Below are positions 14,994-23,273 of a stretch of 35,503 nt of DNA, piece after piece. The number at the start of each line of letters is the position of its first letter. Within the stretch, counting starts at the first letter, position 1. The position numbers were made by a program, and so were the translations under genes. The notes under the pieces are model-generated. The model was not told the origin of the DNA and did not search any database. It was given only the letters and a program-made list of their open reading frames with translations. Origin of the DNA: Candidatus Gordonibacter avicola (lineage in GTDB: Bacteria > Actinomycetota > Coriobacteriia > Coriobacteriales > Eggerthellaceae); assembly GCA_019113915.1 (NCBI GenBank), contig DXGM01000044.1:1-35503 (forward strand), in the 5' to 3' direction.

Positions 14994-16016
14994 TTATTCC
15001 GCTTCACCGCTTGCAAGTGTGTAGGTGGTTTCGAGGACTTGGGCGAGTTCCTCTTCGGTAGGCAGATAGGTGAGATAGCGGGATGCGAATATCCCCTTGT
15101 CCTCGGCTAAAGCTGAGTAGTGTGCTACAGTTTCATCGCGATCAGCGCAAAGAATGATGCCGATGGTGGGGCTGTCATTAGGTTGGGTGCATTGATCATC
15201 GAATAATCGCACATAAAAATCCATTTGACCGACATCTTGTGGCGTAAGCTTTCCTGTCTTGAGGTCGATGAGAATGTAGCACTTGAGAATGCAGTGATAA
15301 AACACGAGGTCAATATAATAGTGGCTGTCGCTTGCTGTGGTAATGCGATATTGGCGAGCGACGAAAGCGAAACCCTTACCAAGTTCAAGCAGAAACTCTT
15401 GGAGTTTGTCCATCAGTGCTTGTTCAAGATCGGCCTCCAGAAAAGCGGAGCCGGATAAATCAAGAAAGTCAAGCACATAAGGGTCTTTAAGGATATCGTC
15501 TGCTTTCGTTACTGGTTCGACTTTTTGAATTTCTTTACGGACAACCTCGCGGTGGTCTTCATGCGTAGCGAGGAGTCGTTCGTAGTAAGATGAGTGTATT
15601 TGCCGGTCAAGTTGTCGAACGCTCCAATGATCTTCAACGGCAGCGTGTGCATAGAATTCGCGTCGCTCCCGATCTTCTATCCGGATAAGCAGACGGTAAT
15701 GCGACCAACTCAATTGTGAACACAGTGTGTTCACAATTGGAAATGCGAGAAAAAACTGCCTCATTGCCTGGAGGTTTCGTATTGTAAATCCTTTTCCGAA
15801 CTCTTTTGTTAGTCGTTCGGACAGGTACTCCATAAGATGCTTACCATATTCAGCGCGCTCTCCCTGCGCTTCGGTGATTTGTCGCCCGATCTCCCAGTAT
15901 GCCGAAACCATCGCGTCATTCACTGCGACTGCGGCTTTTGCACGTGCCGATTCAAGGGTGGAACGAACGGACTGATAGATGGCCTCGTCGGAAGCCGGAT
16001 CGTAAAGCTGTCCCAT
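14994..16016 (-). CDS. yhcG: DUF1016/YhcG-family PD-(D/E)xK nuclease
   Basis: The 340-residue protein starts at 16016 after GGAAAGGAGG. The N-terminal DUF1016 helical domain (about 15-165) contains FTIRNLQAMRQFF and the family signature QLSWSHYRLL (101-110). The C-terminal nuclease domain (about 175-330) has Asp236 in HYYIDLVFYH and the D251-L-K253 motif in LIDLKTGKL, the PD-(D/E)xK metal-binding core. YhcG-type proteins often travel with restriction-modification and defence islands, but no such genes are adjacent. Codon use is lower in GC than the flanking core genes. A 29-bp palindrome lies inside the coding sequence (15711-15739, codons for residues ~93-102), and its relatives lie upstream. 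Biological role is unproven. Confidence 0.9.
   Translation of the reverse strand: MGQLYDPASDEAIYQSVRSTLESARAKAAVAVNDAMVSAYWEIGRQITEAQGERAEYGKHLMEYLSERLTKEFGKGFTIRNLQAMRQFFLAFPIVNTLCSQLSWSHYRLLIRIEDRERREFYAHAAVEDHWSVRQLDRQIHSSYYERLLATHEDHREVVRKEIQKVEPVTKADDILKDPYVLDFLDLSGSAFLEADLEQALMDKLQEFLLELGKGFAFVARQYRITTASDSHYYIDLVFYHCILKCYILIDLKTGKLTPQDVGQMDFYVRLFDDQCTQPNDSPTIGIILCADRDETVAHYSALAEDKGIFASRYLTYLPTEEELAQVLETTYTLASGEAE
15711..15739. repeat. 29-bp perfect palindrome inside yhcG
   Basis: CAATTGTGAACACA - G - TGTGTTCACAATTG, 14-bp perfect arms. It encodes part of the conserved segment ending in QLSW and is related to the palindromes at 16230 and 16297. Confidence 0.9.
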
Positions 16017-16136
16017 GACAGCCTCCTTTCCAGAAGCGGCTGTCCTCCGCTGCAGCGCGCGAAGTTAGGGACACAACCCAGCCTGACACTTAGGAACGTA
16101 TCATGAAAGTGTCGAACCAGTAATAATGAAAGATAT

Positions 16137-16165
16137 TATAGCAAACATAAGTTCGTTTTTCAAGC
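16137..16165 (-). promoter_or_regulatory. yhcG promoter
   Basis: On the minus strand, -35 TTGAAA (16165-16160), a 17-bp spacer and a consensus -10 TATAAT (16142-16137). This predicts a leader of about 115 bases. The palindromic sites at 16230-16325 lie 65-160 bp upstream of the -35. Confidence 0.8.
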
Positions 16166-16229
16166 GCGGAGGAGGAGTAAAAGACATATCCTCCATTCAC
16201 GCACTGTGCACTAAATTTCATGGCTAATC

Positions 16230-16246
16230 CAATTGTGCACACAGTG
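16230..16246. repeat. Degenerate half of the yhcG palindrome
   Basis: CAATTGTGCACACAGTG matches the left arm and centre of the 29-bp palindrome. The right arm is degraded (CGTTGACGGCAG). Confidence 0.65.
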
Positions 16247-16296
16247 CGTTGACGGCAGAATTGCCTGGTGAGTCGGGTTGTTCATTCTGACTAGAC

Positions 16297-16325
16297 CAAT
16301 TGCGCACACAGTGTGTGCGCAATTG
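16297..16325. repeat. 29-bp perfect palindrome between yhcG and the HTH gene
   Basis: CAATTGCGCACACA - G - TGTGTGCGCAATTG, with the same length, centre and outer bases as the palindrome inside yhcG. It begins 11 bases after the stop of the HTH gene and may act as operator, terminator-like structure or protein-binding site. Confidence 0.9.
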
Positions 16326-16336
16326 TGGGTTTATGC

Positions 16337-16564
16337 TTAGGTGTCTGGCCCGGGCGGCTCGGGTGGGTCTTCCTTGTATTCAATGACATCTTGCACACGG
16401 CAGTGAAGGATGCGACAGAGCGCATCTATTGAATGCGTTGATAGGGAATCGCCGGCTTTGATACGCCTGATGGTTGAACTGCTTATGCCACCCTTGACCT
16501 GGAGCGTATACGTTGTAGCTTCGCGAAGTTTCATGGTGCGCCACAGTGGCTCGTAGGAAATCAT
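16337..16564 (-). CDS. Small Cro/C1-type HTH protein (HTH_26, YozG-like)
   Basis: The 75-residue protein is almost entirely one HTH domain. LREATTYTLQVKGGISSSTIRRIKAGDSLSTHSIDALCRILHC contains the recognition helix, and RVQDVIEYK with a short Pro/Glu tail ends it, as in YozG-type regulators. It is transcribed toward yhcG, separated by 320 bases that carry the 29-bp palindromes. It is therefore the natural candidate to bind them and control yhcG, though that is inference. No clear promoter is seen; TTATACAT just upstream may be its -10. Confidence 0.85.
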   Translation of the reverse strand: MISYEPLWRTMKLREATTYTLQVKGGISSSTIRRIKAGDSLSTHSIDALCRILHCRVQDVIEYKEDPPEPPGPDT

Positions 16565-16629
16565 AGTTTCCCCTGTCCGAAATGTATAACCTATGCCTTT
16601 TAATCATAGATTGTAGCATGCGTTTAGCG

Positions 16630-16658
16630 CGCGTGAAGCGGTGCGGACGCTTCACGCG
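16630..16658. promoter_or_regulatory. 11-bp dyad between HTH and recN genes
   Basis: CGCGTGAAGCG and CGCTTCACGCG are perfect inverted arms around a 7-base loop (GTGCGGA). No T-run follows on either strand, so an operator is as likely as a terminator. Confidence 0.5.
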
Positions 16659-16712
16659 AAAAATGGCGTTCTTGCGCCTTGAGAATCGCATGCGCTCGGA
16701 GCGGAGTGGCGC

Positions 16713-16721
16713 TGGTATACT
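16713..16721 (+). promoter_or_regulatory. Extended -10 promoter of recN
   Basis: TGG-TATACT (extended -10) about 38 bases before the recN start; no convincing -35 at normal spacing. I see no LexA-type GAAC-N4-GTTC box in the gap. Confidence 0.45.
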
Positions 16722-16758
16722 GGGTGATCCTGGAAGATGATGACGCAAGAGGTGCGCG

Positions 16759-18441
16759 ATGATCGATGAGATTCAGGTTGAGAACCTCGCGTTGATCCGC
16801 GAGGCGGCGCTTCAGCCGGCGCGAGGACTCACGGTGCTTACGGGCGAAACCGGCGCGGGTAAAACGGCGCTGCTCTCGGCATTGAAGCTGCTCATGGGCG
16901 AGCGTGCCGACAAAAGTGCCGTCCGCGACGGCGAGGAAGCACTGGCGGTATCGGGCCGCTTCTTCGGTGTGGCGGTTCCTGCGGAAGAGGGCGCCGAAGG
17001 GGAGGCCGCGGCCGACGAGGCTGCAGACGAACTGGTGGTGACGCGCCGCGTGACGGCCGATGGGCGCTCGCGCGTGACGGCGAACGGACACATGGCTAGT
17101 GTGGGCGAACTCGCGCGCCTTGTCGCCCCCGCCATCGACCTCTGCGGTCAACACGAACATCAACAGCTCATGCGATCCACCGTGCACGTACGCATGCTTG
17201 ACGCCTGGGCGGGCGAAGCGGTGGCAACCGCGCATACCACCTACGAGCAGGCGTTTGTTGCCGCCACGGCCGCAGCGGCTGAACTCGCGCGCGTCCGCGA
17301 GGCGGGGGAGGCTTCCTCGGCCAAACTCGACGAGGCACGCTTCACGCTTTCGCGCATCGACGCGGTTGACCCGCGCGAGGGCGAATATGACGAACTGGCC
17401 GCTGACCTGGCGCGCGTGGAGCACGCTGAGGCGCTGGCCGTTGCGGTAAACACCGCGCACGAGGCGCTGGCGGGCGAAGAAGGTGCAATCGACAACCTGA
17501 ACGCGGCCGTGGCGGCGCTCGACGGCGCGGCGCGCTTCGACGGCGCGCTCGGCGAATTGGCGAACTCCCTGCGTGAGGCCGGTTATGTGCTGGAAGACGT
17601 GGCGCGCGAGGCGCGCGATTATCGCGACGGCGTGGAGTTCGACCCCGAAACCCTTGCTCAGCAGCAGGAGCGTATGGCGGCCCTGCAAGGTCTTCTGCGC
17701 GCGTATGGTCCGCGTATGGAAGACGTACTGGCAAAGCGTGCCGAAGCGGCCGACCTTGTGTCGTTGGTGGATGACGCGGCGGAGCGCGAACGCGTGGCTC
17801 AGCACGCCGTTGACCAGGCGGAAGCCGCGCTCGTTGACGCTGCTAGCGCTTTGGCGGACGCGCGCGCCGAAGCAGCTCCCCGGTTTGCTGCTGCCGTCAC
17901 TGCGCAGATGGCGCGCCTGGAGATGGGCGGTGCCGAACTCGTCTGTGACCTGCAGCCGATTGAGCGCGCGCAGTGGACGCGCGCGGGCTCGCAGGCCGTT
18001 GAGTTCCTGTTCCGTCCCGGCGCGGGTATGCAGGCGCGTCCGCTCGCGCGCATTGCCTCGGGTGGTGAGGTGAGCCGCGTTATGCTGGCCATCAAGGTGG
18101 TGCTGGGCGAGGTGGACGATGTCGACACGCTGGTGTTTGACGAGGTGGACGCCGGCGTGGGCGGCTCCACCGCCGTGGCGCTGGCAGACGTGCTGGCAGA
18201 CCTCGCGCACACGCACCAGGTGATAGTGGTTACGCACCTTGCTCAGGTGGCCGTTCGCGGCCAGGCCCACTACGTGGTGCGCAAGGCCGAAGGGGAGGGC
18301 GGTATGCCCGAAACACACCTGCGCCAACTCACGCGCGACGAACGCCCGGCCGAAATCGCCCGCATGCTGTCCGGCGACGCCACCGAAACCTCACTCGCCC
18401 ACGCACAAGAACTACTCACCGCCGCAGAAGCGAAAAACTAA
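16759..18441 (+). CDS. recN: DNA repair protein RecN
   Basis: The 560-residue SMC-like ATPase is of normal length. It opens MIDEIQVENLALIREAAL with Walker A GETGAGKT at about 29-36. A long Ala/Glu/Arg-rich coiled coil occupies about 165-370. The C-terminal ATPase half has signature ARIASGGEVSRVMLAIK, Walker B DTLVFDEVDAGVGG and the H-loop VTHLAQVA. RecN gathers and holds double-strand break ends early in recombination. An acidic Glu/Ala insert (about 76-95) in the N-terminal head is a local peculiarity. It stands alone on its strand. Confidence 0.96.
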   Translation: MIDEIQVENLALIREAALQPARGLTVLTGETGAGKTALLSALKLLMGERADKSAVRDGEEALAVSGRFFGVAVPAEEGAEGEAAADEAADELVVTRRVTADGRSRVTANGHMASVGELARLVAPAIDLCGQHEHQQLMRSTVHVRMLDAWAGEAVATAHTTYEQAFVAATAAAAELARVREAGEASSAKLDEARFTLSRIDAVDPREGEYDELAADLARVEHAEALAVAVNTAHEALAGEEGAIDNLNAAVAALDGAARFDGALGELANSLREAGYVLEDVAREARDYRDGVEFDPETLAQQQERMAALQGLLRAYGPRMEDVLAKRAEAADLVSLVDDAAERERVAQHAVDQAEAALVDAASALADARAEAAPRFAAAVTAQMARLEMGGAELVCDLQPIERAQWTRAGSQAVEFLFRPGAGMQARPLARIASGGEVSRVMLAIKVVLGEVDDVDTLVFDEVDAGVGGSTAVALADVLADLAHTHQVIVVTHLAQVAVRGQAHYVVRKAEGEGGMPETHLRQLTRDERPAEIARMLSGDATETSLAHAQELLTAAEAKN

Positions 18442-18450
18442 TCTTTGGGA

Positions 18451-18472
18451 GGGGGCTGTGACAAAAGCCCCC
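18451..18472 (+). terminator. Hairpin after recN
   Basis: GGGGGCT pairs with AGCCCCC around GTGACAAA ten bases after the recN stop, without a T-run. A near copy (GGGGGCTGCGACAAAAACCCC) lies at about 18514-18535, so it may belong to a repeat rather than be a dedicated terminator. Confidence 0.45.
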
Positions 18473-18535
18473 ACCTGTCAACGACCTGCGCCGCGCCATC
18501 GCCACCTGCGGGGAGGGGGCTGCGACAAAAACCCC

Positions 18536-18642
18536 AACCTACCAGGTTGACTGTAGGGCAAGGGCTCTGCCCTTGCCGACAACCACGTTTTACCTGGTAG
18601 GTTGATCAATGCTAAGCGGCAAGGGTAGAACCCTTGCCCTAC
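18536..18642. repeat. Nested inverted-repeat element, family C
   Basis: The outer pair is AACCTACCAGGT (18536-18547) with ACCTGGTAGGTT (18592-18603). Two hairpins of the same core follow: GGCAAGGGC-TCT-GCCCTTGCC (18557-18577) and GGCAAGGG-TAGAA-CCCTTGCC (18618-18638). The two hairpins are flanked by GTAGGGC and GCCCTAC, so they are also inverted copies of each other. The rest of 18442-18929 has no gene except the promoter and leader of the oxidoreductase operon. Confidence 0.7.
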
Positions 18643-18710
18643 GGAATACCCGGTAAAGAACTGTTGTTACATCCCCTCATCCCTTCATTATCCAAAAATA
18701 GAATAATTCC

Positions 18711-18738
18711 TTGTCATACTCTGTCATAGTTCTATATT
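18711..18738 (+). promoter_or_regulatory. Promoter of the DmsA-like operon
   Basis: -35 TTGTCA (18711-18716), 16-bp spacer and -10 TATATT (18733-18738). TGTCATA occurs twice ten bases apart (18712-18718 and 18722-18728), a possible activator direct repeat. The leader to the ATG is about 185 bases. Confidence 0.55.
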
Positions 18739-18929
18739 GATAATCATAGTGACGTATGGCAGACTAGGACACAGAGGGAATCGGCCGATTTTCTGATATG
18801 AGGGGACATCTCGGAAACGCGACCGCGCCGTCATGGCGCGCTGCGGCCGAAGGGGAACGCCGTTCGCGAAACGCTCGCCTTCATCCGGAAAGCCCCACGG
18901 CATTCTGCAGCAAGAATGGAGGAGGAGAC

Positions 18930-21404
18930 ATGTCGGAAACGAAGAGCCCACACGCGGGGCTCACGCGCAGGAGCTTCCTGAAGACCACCGGCGCCGTTGC
19001 CGGCGTCGCGGCTGTCGCTGGAACGGGAGCAGCCTTAAGCGGGCTCGCACCCGCGCAGGCGCACGCCGAGGGCGCGGCAGCAACCGAGGGTGAACAGGTG
19101 TTTCGCAGCTCGTGCCGCGGTAACTGTGGCAGCAAATGCCCCACGCAGGTGGTTGTGCGCGAAGGCAAGGTGGTGCGCGTCGCCGCCAGCGAATTGCCCG
19201 GCGAAGACAACGTGCGTCGCCGCTTCTGCGTGAAGGGCTACACGCAGCCCCAGCGCATCTACGATCCCGACCGCCTGAAGTACCCGCTGAAGCGCGTCGG
19301 CGAGCGCGGCGCGGGTGAGTGGGAACGCATCGGTTGGGATGAAGCCATCGACACCATCGCGGCCAAAATTGGCGCGGCCATGCAGGAATACGGCGGGTCG
19401 TCCATCGGCGTGTGGTCCTCGTACGGCTCATACGGCGTGCTCAACGGCGCCATGGCTGGCTACATGTCCGTGGGCTATGGCCGCTTCATCACGGCGCTGG
19501 GCGCAACCATTCTGGGTGCCGGCGCTGACCAGGCGCAAATCTATGAGCAGTCCACGCTCTTAGGCGTGAGCGGCAACGATTCCACCGACATCGTCAACGC
19601 CAAAACCATCATGGCCTGGGGCGGCAATCCCGCCGAGGCGTACGTGCACGACTGGCAGTTCGTGTGCGAGGCGCGCGAAAAGGGCGCGAAACTCATCACC
19701 ATAGACCCGCAGTTCACGGCCTCGGCCATGCACTCGGATCTGTACGTGCCCATTCGCCCTGGCACCGACGGCGCGCTCATGCTGGCCATGGCGAATTGGA
19801 TCATCGACAACAATCTGGTGGACGAAGCGTTCATGAAGCAAAAGACCGTCTCGCCCTTCCTTATTAAAGAAGACGGCACCTATCTGCGCCTAAGCGACAT
19901 GGGTACGCCCGCCACGCAGGGCCCCCTCAACCCGCAAACTGGCCAGCCCACGGTGATCGACCCCATCGTGGTGTGGGACGCCGCGTCGAACGCGCCGGCA
20001 CCCGGCGCCACAGCGGCCGACCCCGCGCTTGAAGGATTCTATGAAGCGGCTGGTCACAAGGTACAAACCGTGTATCAGAAGGTGAAGGACAGCATCAAGG
20101 ACTACACGGTGGCCAAAGCCGCCGACATCTGCGATCTGCCCGCCGAAACCATCGAGGAACTCGCGCGCATCTACGCCACCGAGGGTCCCGTGGCCGTGCT
20201 CACGTTCCAGGGCCTAGGCCATCACGTGAACTCGCACCACAACTTCAAAAACCTTGCGTTCATCGCGGCGCTCACCGGCAACGCAGGCAAGCCTGGCGCC
20301 ATGATGACGCGCGGCACGTGCGGCATGTACCCGGTGAACATGAAGGCGTACTTCATGGGCCTGCCGGGCGACAACATCACGGGTATGTATCTTCCCCAAA
20401 TTATGGAAACGGGGAAGTGGGGGCAGAAAGACCTGACCATCCGCGTGCTCTGGTGCTGCAACGGCAATGTGCTGTCGTGCGAATCCGGCCGCCAGGAACT
20501 CATCGAGGCCGTGAAAAAGGTGGACTTCGTCGTGTGCGCCGACACCAGCATGACCGACACGGCCCAGTGGGCCGACATCGTGCTGCCCGTGCCGCACGCC
20601 TACGAAACCGAGGACTTCGACCCCATCTGCTCCACGCCGTATCCCACGTTCTACCACAAGGCCATCGACCCGCTCTACGAGTCGAAGACCGACCTGGACA
20701 TTCTGCGCGCGGTGGCGGGCAAGCTGGGCATGGAAAAGATTTTCGCCCAGTCCGACGAGGAACTTTTGCACCTGGTGTTAGACACCGAGGTGAATCTTGC
20801 AGCTGGCGGCGGCTACGACGCGTTCGCCGACAACAAACTCGGCCGCAACTTTGCCTTCACCGAGGCATCGAAGGTCGACACGTTTAAGGCCGCGGCCACG
20901 CAGCGTTTGCAGTACTACCTCGAAAAGCCGGTGCCGCGCAACAACTTTGGCCAAAAAGTGGCCGACTACGAGCGCATTCCGTACTACGAGAACGCGAACG
21001 AGGCCTACTGGGACAACCCGCTGCGCGAGAAGTACCCGCTCATGGGCTGCAGCCAGCACCACAAGTACCACGTGCACTCGCAGTGCGCGTACACGCCGTG
21101 GCTGCGCGAGCTGGAGCCGGAGCCACTGCTGAAGGTGAATACGGCCGACGCGGAGGCGCGCGGCATCAAGCAGGGCGATTTAGTGCGCGTGTACAACGAT
21201 CACGGCTACGCAGTGCTGAAGGTGCTGGTCACCGAGGGTATCAAGCCGGGCGTTGTGTCCATTCCGCACGGGTTCCAGGCCGACCAGTTCGTCGAGGGCC
21301 ACACGCAGGACCTCACGAACGTGGTCATGAACGATTTCTGTTCCAACAGCGCTTTCTACGATTTCCTCTGCGAAGTCGAGAAGTATGAAGGGGGTGAGCG
21401 CTGA
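18930..21404 (+). CDS. Tat-exported DmsA-like molybdopterin oxidoreductase, catalytic subunit
   Basis: ATG 18930 follows GGAGGAGGAG and begins a Tat signal (TRRSFLKTTGAVAGV, cleavage near residue 45); earlier in-frame ATGs lack support. The 824-residue mature-type enzyme has the N-terminal [4Fe-4S] site C62-x3-C66-x3-C70...C100. Segments closely recalling DmsA follow, such as YDPDRLKYPLKRVGERG and DEAIDTIAAKIG. The C-terminal molybdopterin domain begins near LLKVNTADAEARGI. Family members reduce S- or N-oxides or related acceptors outside the cytoplasm. By manual alignment from memory, the position of the DmsA molybdenum-ligand Ser is Asp200 here (GADQAQI), so the substrate should not be assumed to be DMSO. 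Genes for the ferredoxin and membrane anchor follow directly. Confidence 0.9.
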   Translation: MSETKSPHAGLTRRSFLKTTGAVAGVAAVAGTGAALSGLAPAQAHAEGAAATEGEQVFRSSCRGNCGSKCPTQVVVREGKVVRVAASELPGEDNVRRRFCVKGYTQPQRIYDPDRLKYPLKRVGERGAGEWERIGWDEAIDTIAAKIGAAMQEYGGSSIGVWSSYGSYGVLNGAMAGYMSVGYGRFITALGATILGAGADQAQIYEQSTLLGVSGNDSTDIVNAKTIMAWGGNPAEAYVHDWQFVCEAREKGAKLITIDPQFTASAMHSDLYVPIRPGTDGALMLAMANWIIDNNLVDEAFMKQKTVSPFLIKEDGTYLRLSDMGTPATQGPLNPQTGQPTVIDPIVVWDAASNAPAPGATAADPALEGFYEAAGHKVQTVYQKVKDSIKDYTVAKAADICDLPAETIEELARIYATEGPVAVLTFQGLGHHVNSHHNFKNLAFIAALTGNAGKPGAMMTRGTCGMYPVNMKAYFMGLPGDNITGMYLPQIMETGKWGQKDLTIRVLWCCNGNVLSCESGRQELIEAVKKVDFVVCADTSMTDTAQWADIVLPVPHAYETEDFDPICSTPYPTFYHKAIDPLYESKTDLDILRAVAGKLGMEKIFAQSDEELLHLVLDTEVNLAAGGGYDAFADNKLGRNFAFTEASKVDTFKAAATQRLQYYLEKPVPRNNFGQKVADYERIPYYENANEAYWDNPLREKYPLMGCSQHHKYHVHSQCAYTPWLRELEPEPLLKVNTADAEARGIKQGDLVRVYNDHGYAVLKVLVTEGIKPGVVSIPHGFQADQFVEGHTQDLTNVVMNDFCSNSAFYDFLCEVEKYEGGER

Positions 21405-22027
21405 TGGCCCGCTATGGAATGGTCATCGACACGAAGCGCTGTATAGGCTGTAATGCCTGTTCAATGGCGTGCAAGATGGCGAACAACCTGCCCGATGGCA
21501 ACTGGTGGACGCGCGTGCTCACCGAAGGCGGCGACGAAATTGACACGCCGGCGGGCATCTTCCCGAACGTGTCCATGCGCTACGTCACCGTGAGTTGCCA
21601 GCATTGCGAGAACCCCGCCTGCACGAAGGTGTGCCCGGTGGGCGCCACGTACAAGGACCCCGAGACAGGCGTGGTGCGTCAGGATTACGACAAGTGTATC
21701 GGCTGCCGCATGTGCATGGCGGCCTGCCCCTACACTGGCGTGCGCTCGTTCAACTGGGAAGAGCCCGCCTATTCGGTAGACTTCGCGATTGGCGATGCCG
21801 ACGCGGCTCCGCACCAGAAGCACGTCGTGGAGAAGTGTACGTTCTGCTATCAGCGGCTCGCCCGCGGCGAGGTGCCGGCCTGCATGGACCTGTGTCCGGC
21901 GCGCGCCCGCCACTTCGGCGACTTGGACGACCCGGAATCTGAGGTGTCGAGGCTGGTCAAGGAGCGCTCGTACGAGCAGCTGCTGGCAAGCGAAGGCACG
22001 AAGCCGTCCGTGTACTACCTCGTGTAA
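21404..22027 (+). CDS. DmsB-like four-cluster ferredoxin subunit
   Basis: The 207-residue protein overlaps the stop of the catalytic gene by one base. It carries sixteen cluster cysteines in four groups: CIGCNACSMAC near residue 12, CQHCENPACTKVC, CIGCRMCMAACP, and CTFCYQRLARGEVPAC followed by CMDLCPARA. It passes electrons from the membrane anchor to the molybdenum subunit. It has no signal peptide and is expected to be co-exported with the Tat subunit. It lies 12 bases before the ATG at 22040 that should begin the anchor gene. Confidence 0.95.
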   Translation: MARYGMVIDTKRCIGCNACSMACKMANNLPDGNWWTRVLTEGGDEIDTPAGIFPNVSMRYVTVSCQHCENPACTKVCPVGATYKDPETGVVRQDYDKCIGCRMCMAACPYTGVRSFNWEEPAYSVDFAIGDADAAPHQKHVVEKCTFCYQRLARGEVPACMDLCPARARHFGDLDDPESEVSRLVKERSYEQLLASEGTKPSVYYLV

Positions 22028-22039
22028 GGGAGGAGCATC

Positions 22040-22128
22040 ATGACTGAGACTCAACCGCGGCTCCGGCCGCTCCCGCTCCTGCCACCCCGAAGCGGTTCGG
22101 GGGCAAGGGGCTGAACATCGCCATCGGC
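22040..22128 (+). other. Apparent frameshifted start of the NrfD-like gene
   Basis: ATG 22040 has a strong GGGAGGAG site but its frame stops at 22112-22114 after 24 codons. The plus-one-third frame that continues into the anchor protein has a TGA at 22045-22047, then reads DSTAAPAAPAPATPKRFGGK and joins smoothly to the first membrane helix. Adding one base near 22050 would join the two as MTETSTAAP..., suggesting a one-base deletion or sequence error. Confidence 0.6.
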
Positions 22129-23271
22129 GTGGCGGCGGTCGTCACCGTAATTGGTATTGCGCTTTGGGTATTCCAGCTGACCTCCGGCATGGTGAACACC
22201 AACATGCGCAACCTCGATTCCTGGGGCCTTTACATCACCATGTTTATGTTCCTGGTGGGCCTGTCCGCCGGCGGCCTCATTATTTCGAGCGTGCCGCGCG
22301 CGTTTGGGATGGAAGGTTTCGGCGGCATTTCGAAGGTAGCGGTGTGGACGAGTATTTGCTGCACCGTGCTGGCCATTGGGTTTGTGGTGGTTGACCTGGG
22401 ACAACCGTTGCGCCTGTGGGAGCTGTTCGCGTATTCGAACCTGGGATCGCCGCTCATGTGGGACATTATTGTGCTGGCGGTGTACCTTATTCTGTCCATC
22501 GTGTATCTGTGGGCCACCCTGCGCGCCGAGGCGGGCAAGGTATCGAACACGGCGCTGCGCGTGGTGAGCGTGTTCGCGCTGGTGTGCGCCGTGCTCGTGC
22601 ACAGCGTGACGGCTTGGATTTTCGGGCTGCAGCAGGGACGCGAGATGTGGCACACGGCGCTGTTGGGCCCGTGGTTCGTGTCGAGCGCGCTCGTGTGTGG
22701 CACAGCGCTCGTGCTGATGGTGGTCATTGCGCTGCGCCGCGCGGGCTATCTGGAACTCGATCAGAAAAACGTCGTGAAGATGGTGAAGATGCTGGGCGCG
22801 TTTGTGTGCGTTGACCTGTACTTCTTTGGCTGCGACCTGCTGACCGAAGCGTTCCCGGCTGGCTCCGGTGCCGACCTCGTGGCCATGCTGACCACGGGTG
22901 CGCTGGCGCCGTTCTTCTGGATTGAGATTATCGGCTGCGCGTTTGCCGCGGTGGTGGCGTTCATGCCGGCGCTGCGCCGCAATGGGCTTATTGTGGTTGC
23001 AGCGGTGCTGGCCATTGTGGGAATCTTCTGCAAGCGCGTGCAGCTGTTGGTGGGCGGTTTTCAGATTCCGAATTTGGATATGCCCGCCGTTGCGTCCGGC
23101 CCGGGCCTTACGGATGCGGGCGCGGCGCTGCAGGGTGCCGGTGGGGCGATGGTGTATTTCCCCGCGCCGCTGGAGTTTGGCGTTATGCTGGGCGTGGTGG
23201 GACTTGGCGCGCTGCTGCTGCTTCTGGGGCTGAAATTTCTGCCGCTGAGGCCGGTGTCGGCGTCGCACTAA
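22129..23271 (+). CDS. NrfD/DmsC-like membrane anchor of the oxidoreductase
   Basis: From GTG 22129 the product is 380 residues with about nine or ten membrane helices of the NrfD/PsrC type. The family features are GLYITMFMFLVGLSAGGL in helix 2, PLRLWELF and the SPLMWDI segment. It should take electrons from menaquinol and pass them to the ferredoxin subunit. The true start is probably ATG 22040 in another frame, with a one-base lesion between; starting at 22129 would clip the first helix and lacks a good ribosome site. If the lesion is real, anchor synthesis may be reduced. Confidence 0.82.
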   Translation: MAAVVTVIGIALWVFQLTSGMVNTNMRNLDSWGLYITMFMFLVGLSAGGLIISSVPRAFGMEGFGGISKVAVWTSICCTVLAIGFVVVDLGQPLRLWELFAYSNLGSPLMWDIIVLAVYLILSIVYLWATLRAEAGKVSNTALRVVSVFALVCAVLVHSVTAWIFGLQQGREMWHTALLGPWFVSSALVCGTALVLMVVIALRRAGYLELDQKNVVKMVKMLGAFVCVDLYFFGCDLLTEAFPAGSGADLVAMLTTGALAPFFWIEIIGCAFAAVVAFMPALRRNGLIVVAAVLAIVGIFCKRVQLLVGGFQIPNLDMPAVASGPGLTDAGAALQGAGGAMVYFPAPLEFGVMLGVVGLGALLLLLGLKFLPLRPVSASH

Positions 23272-23273
23272 AC

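Noticed and set aside
16624..18327. Long minus-strand frame of about 567 codons
   Set aside because: It is antisense to recN and lacks any recognisable motif.
18737..18746. TTGATAATCA resembling a Fur or FNR core before the DmsA-like operon
   Set aside because: It matches only a short core and overlaps the -10; too weak to call without other sites.
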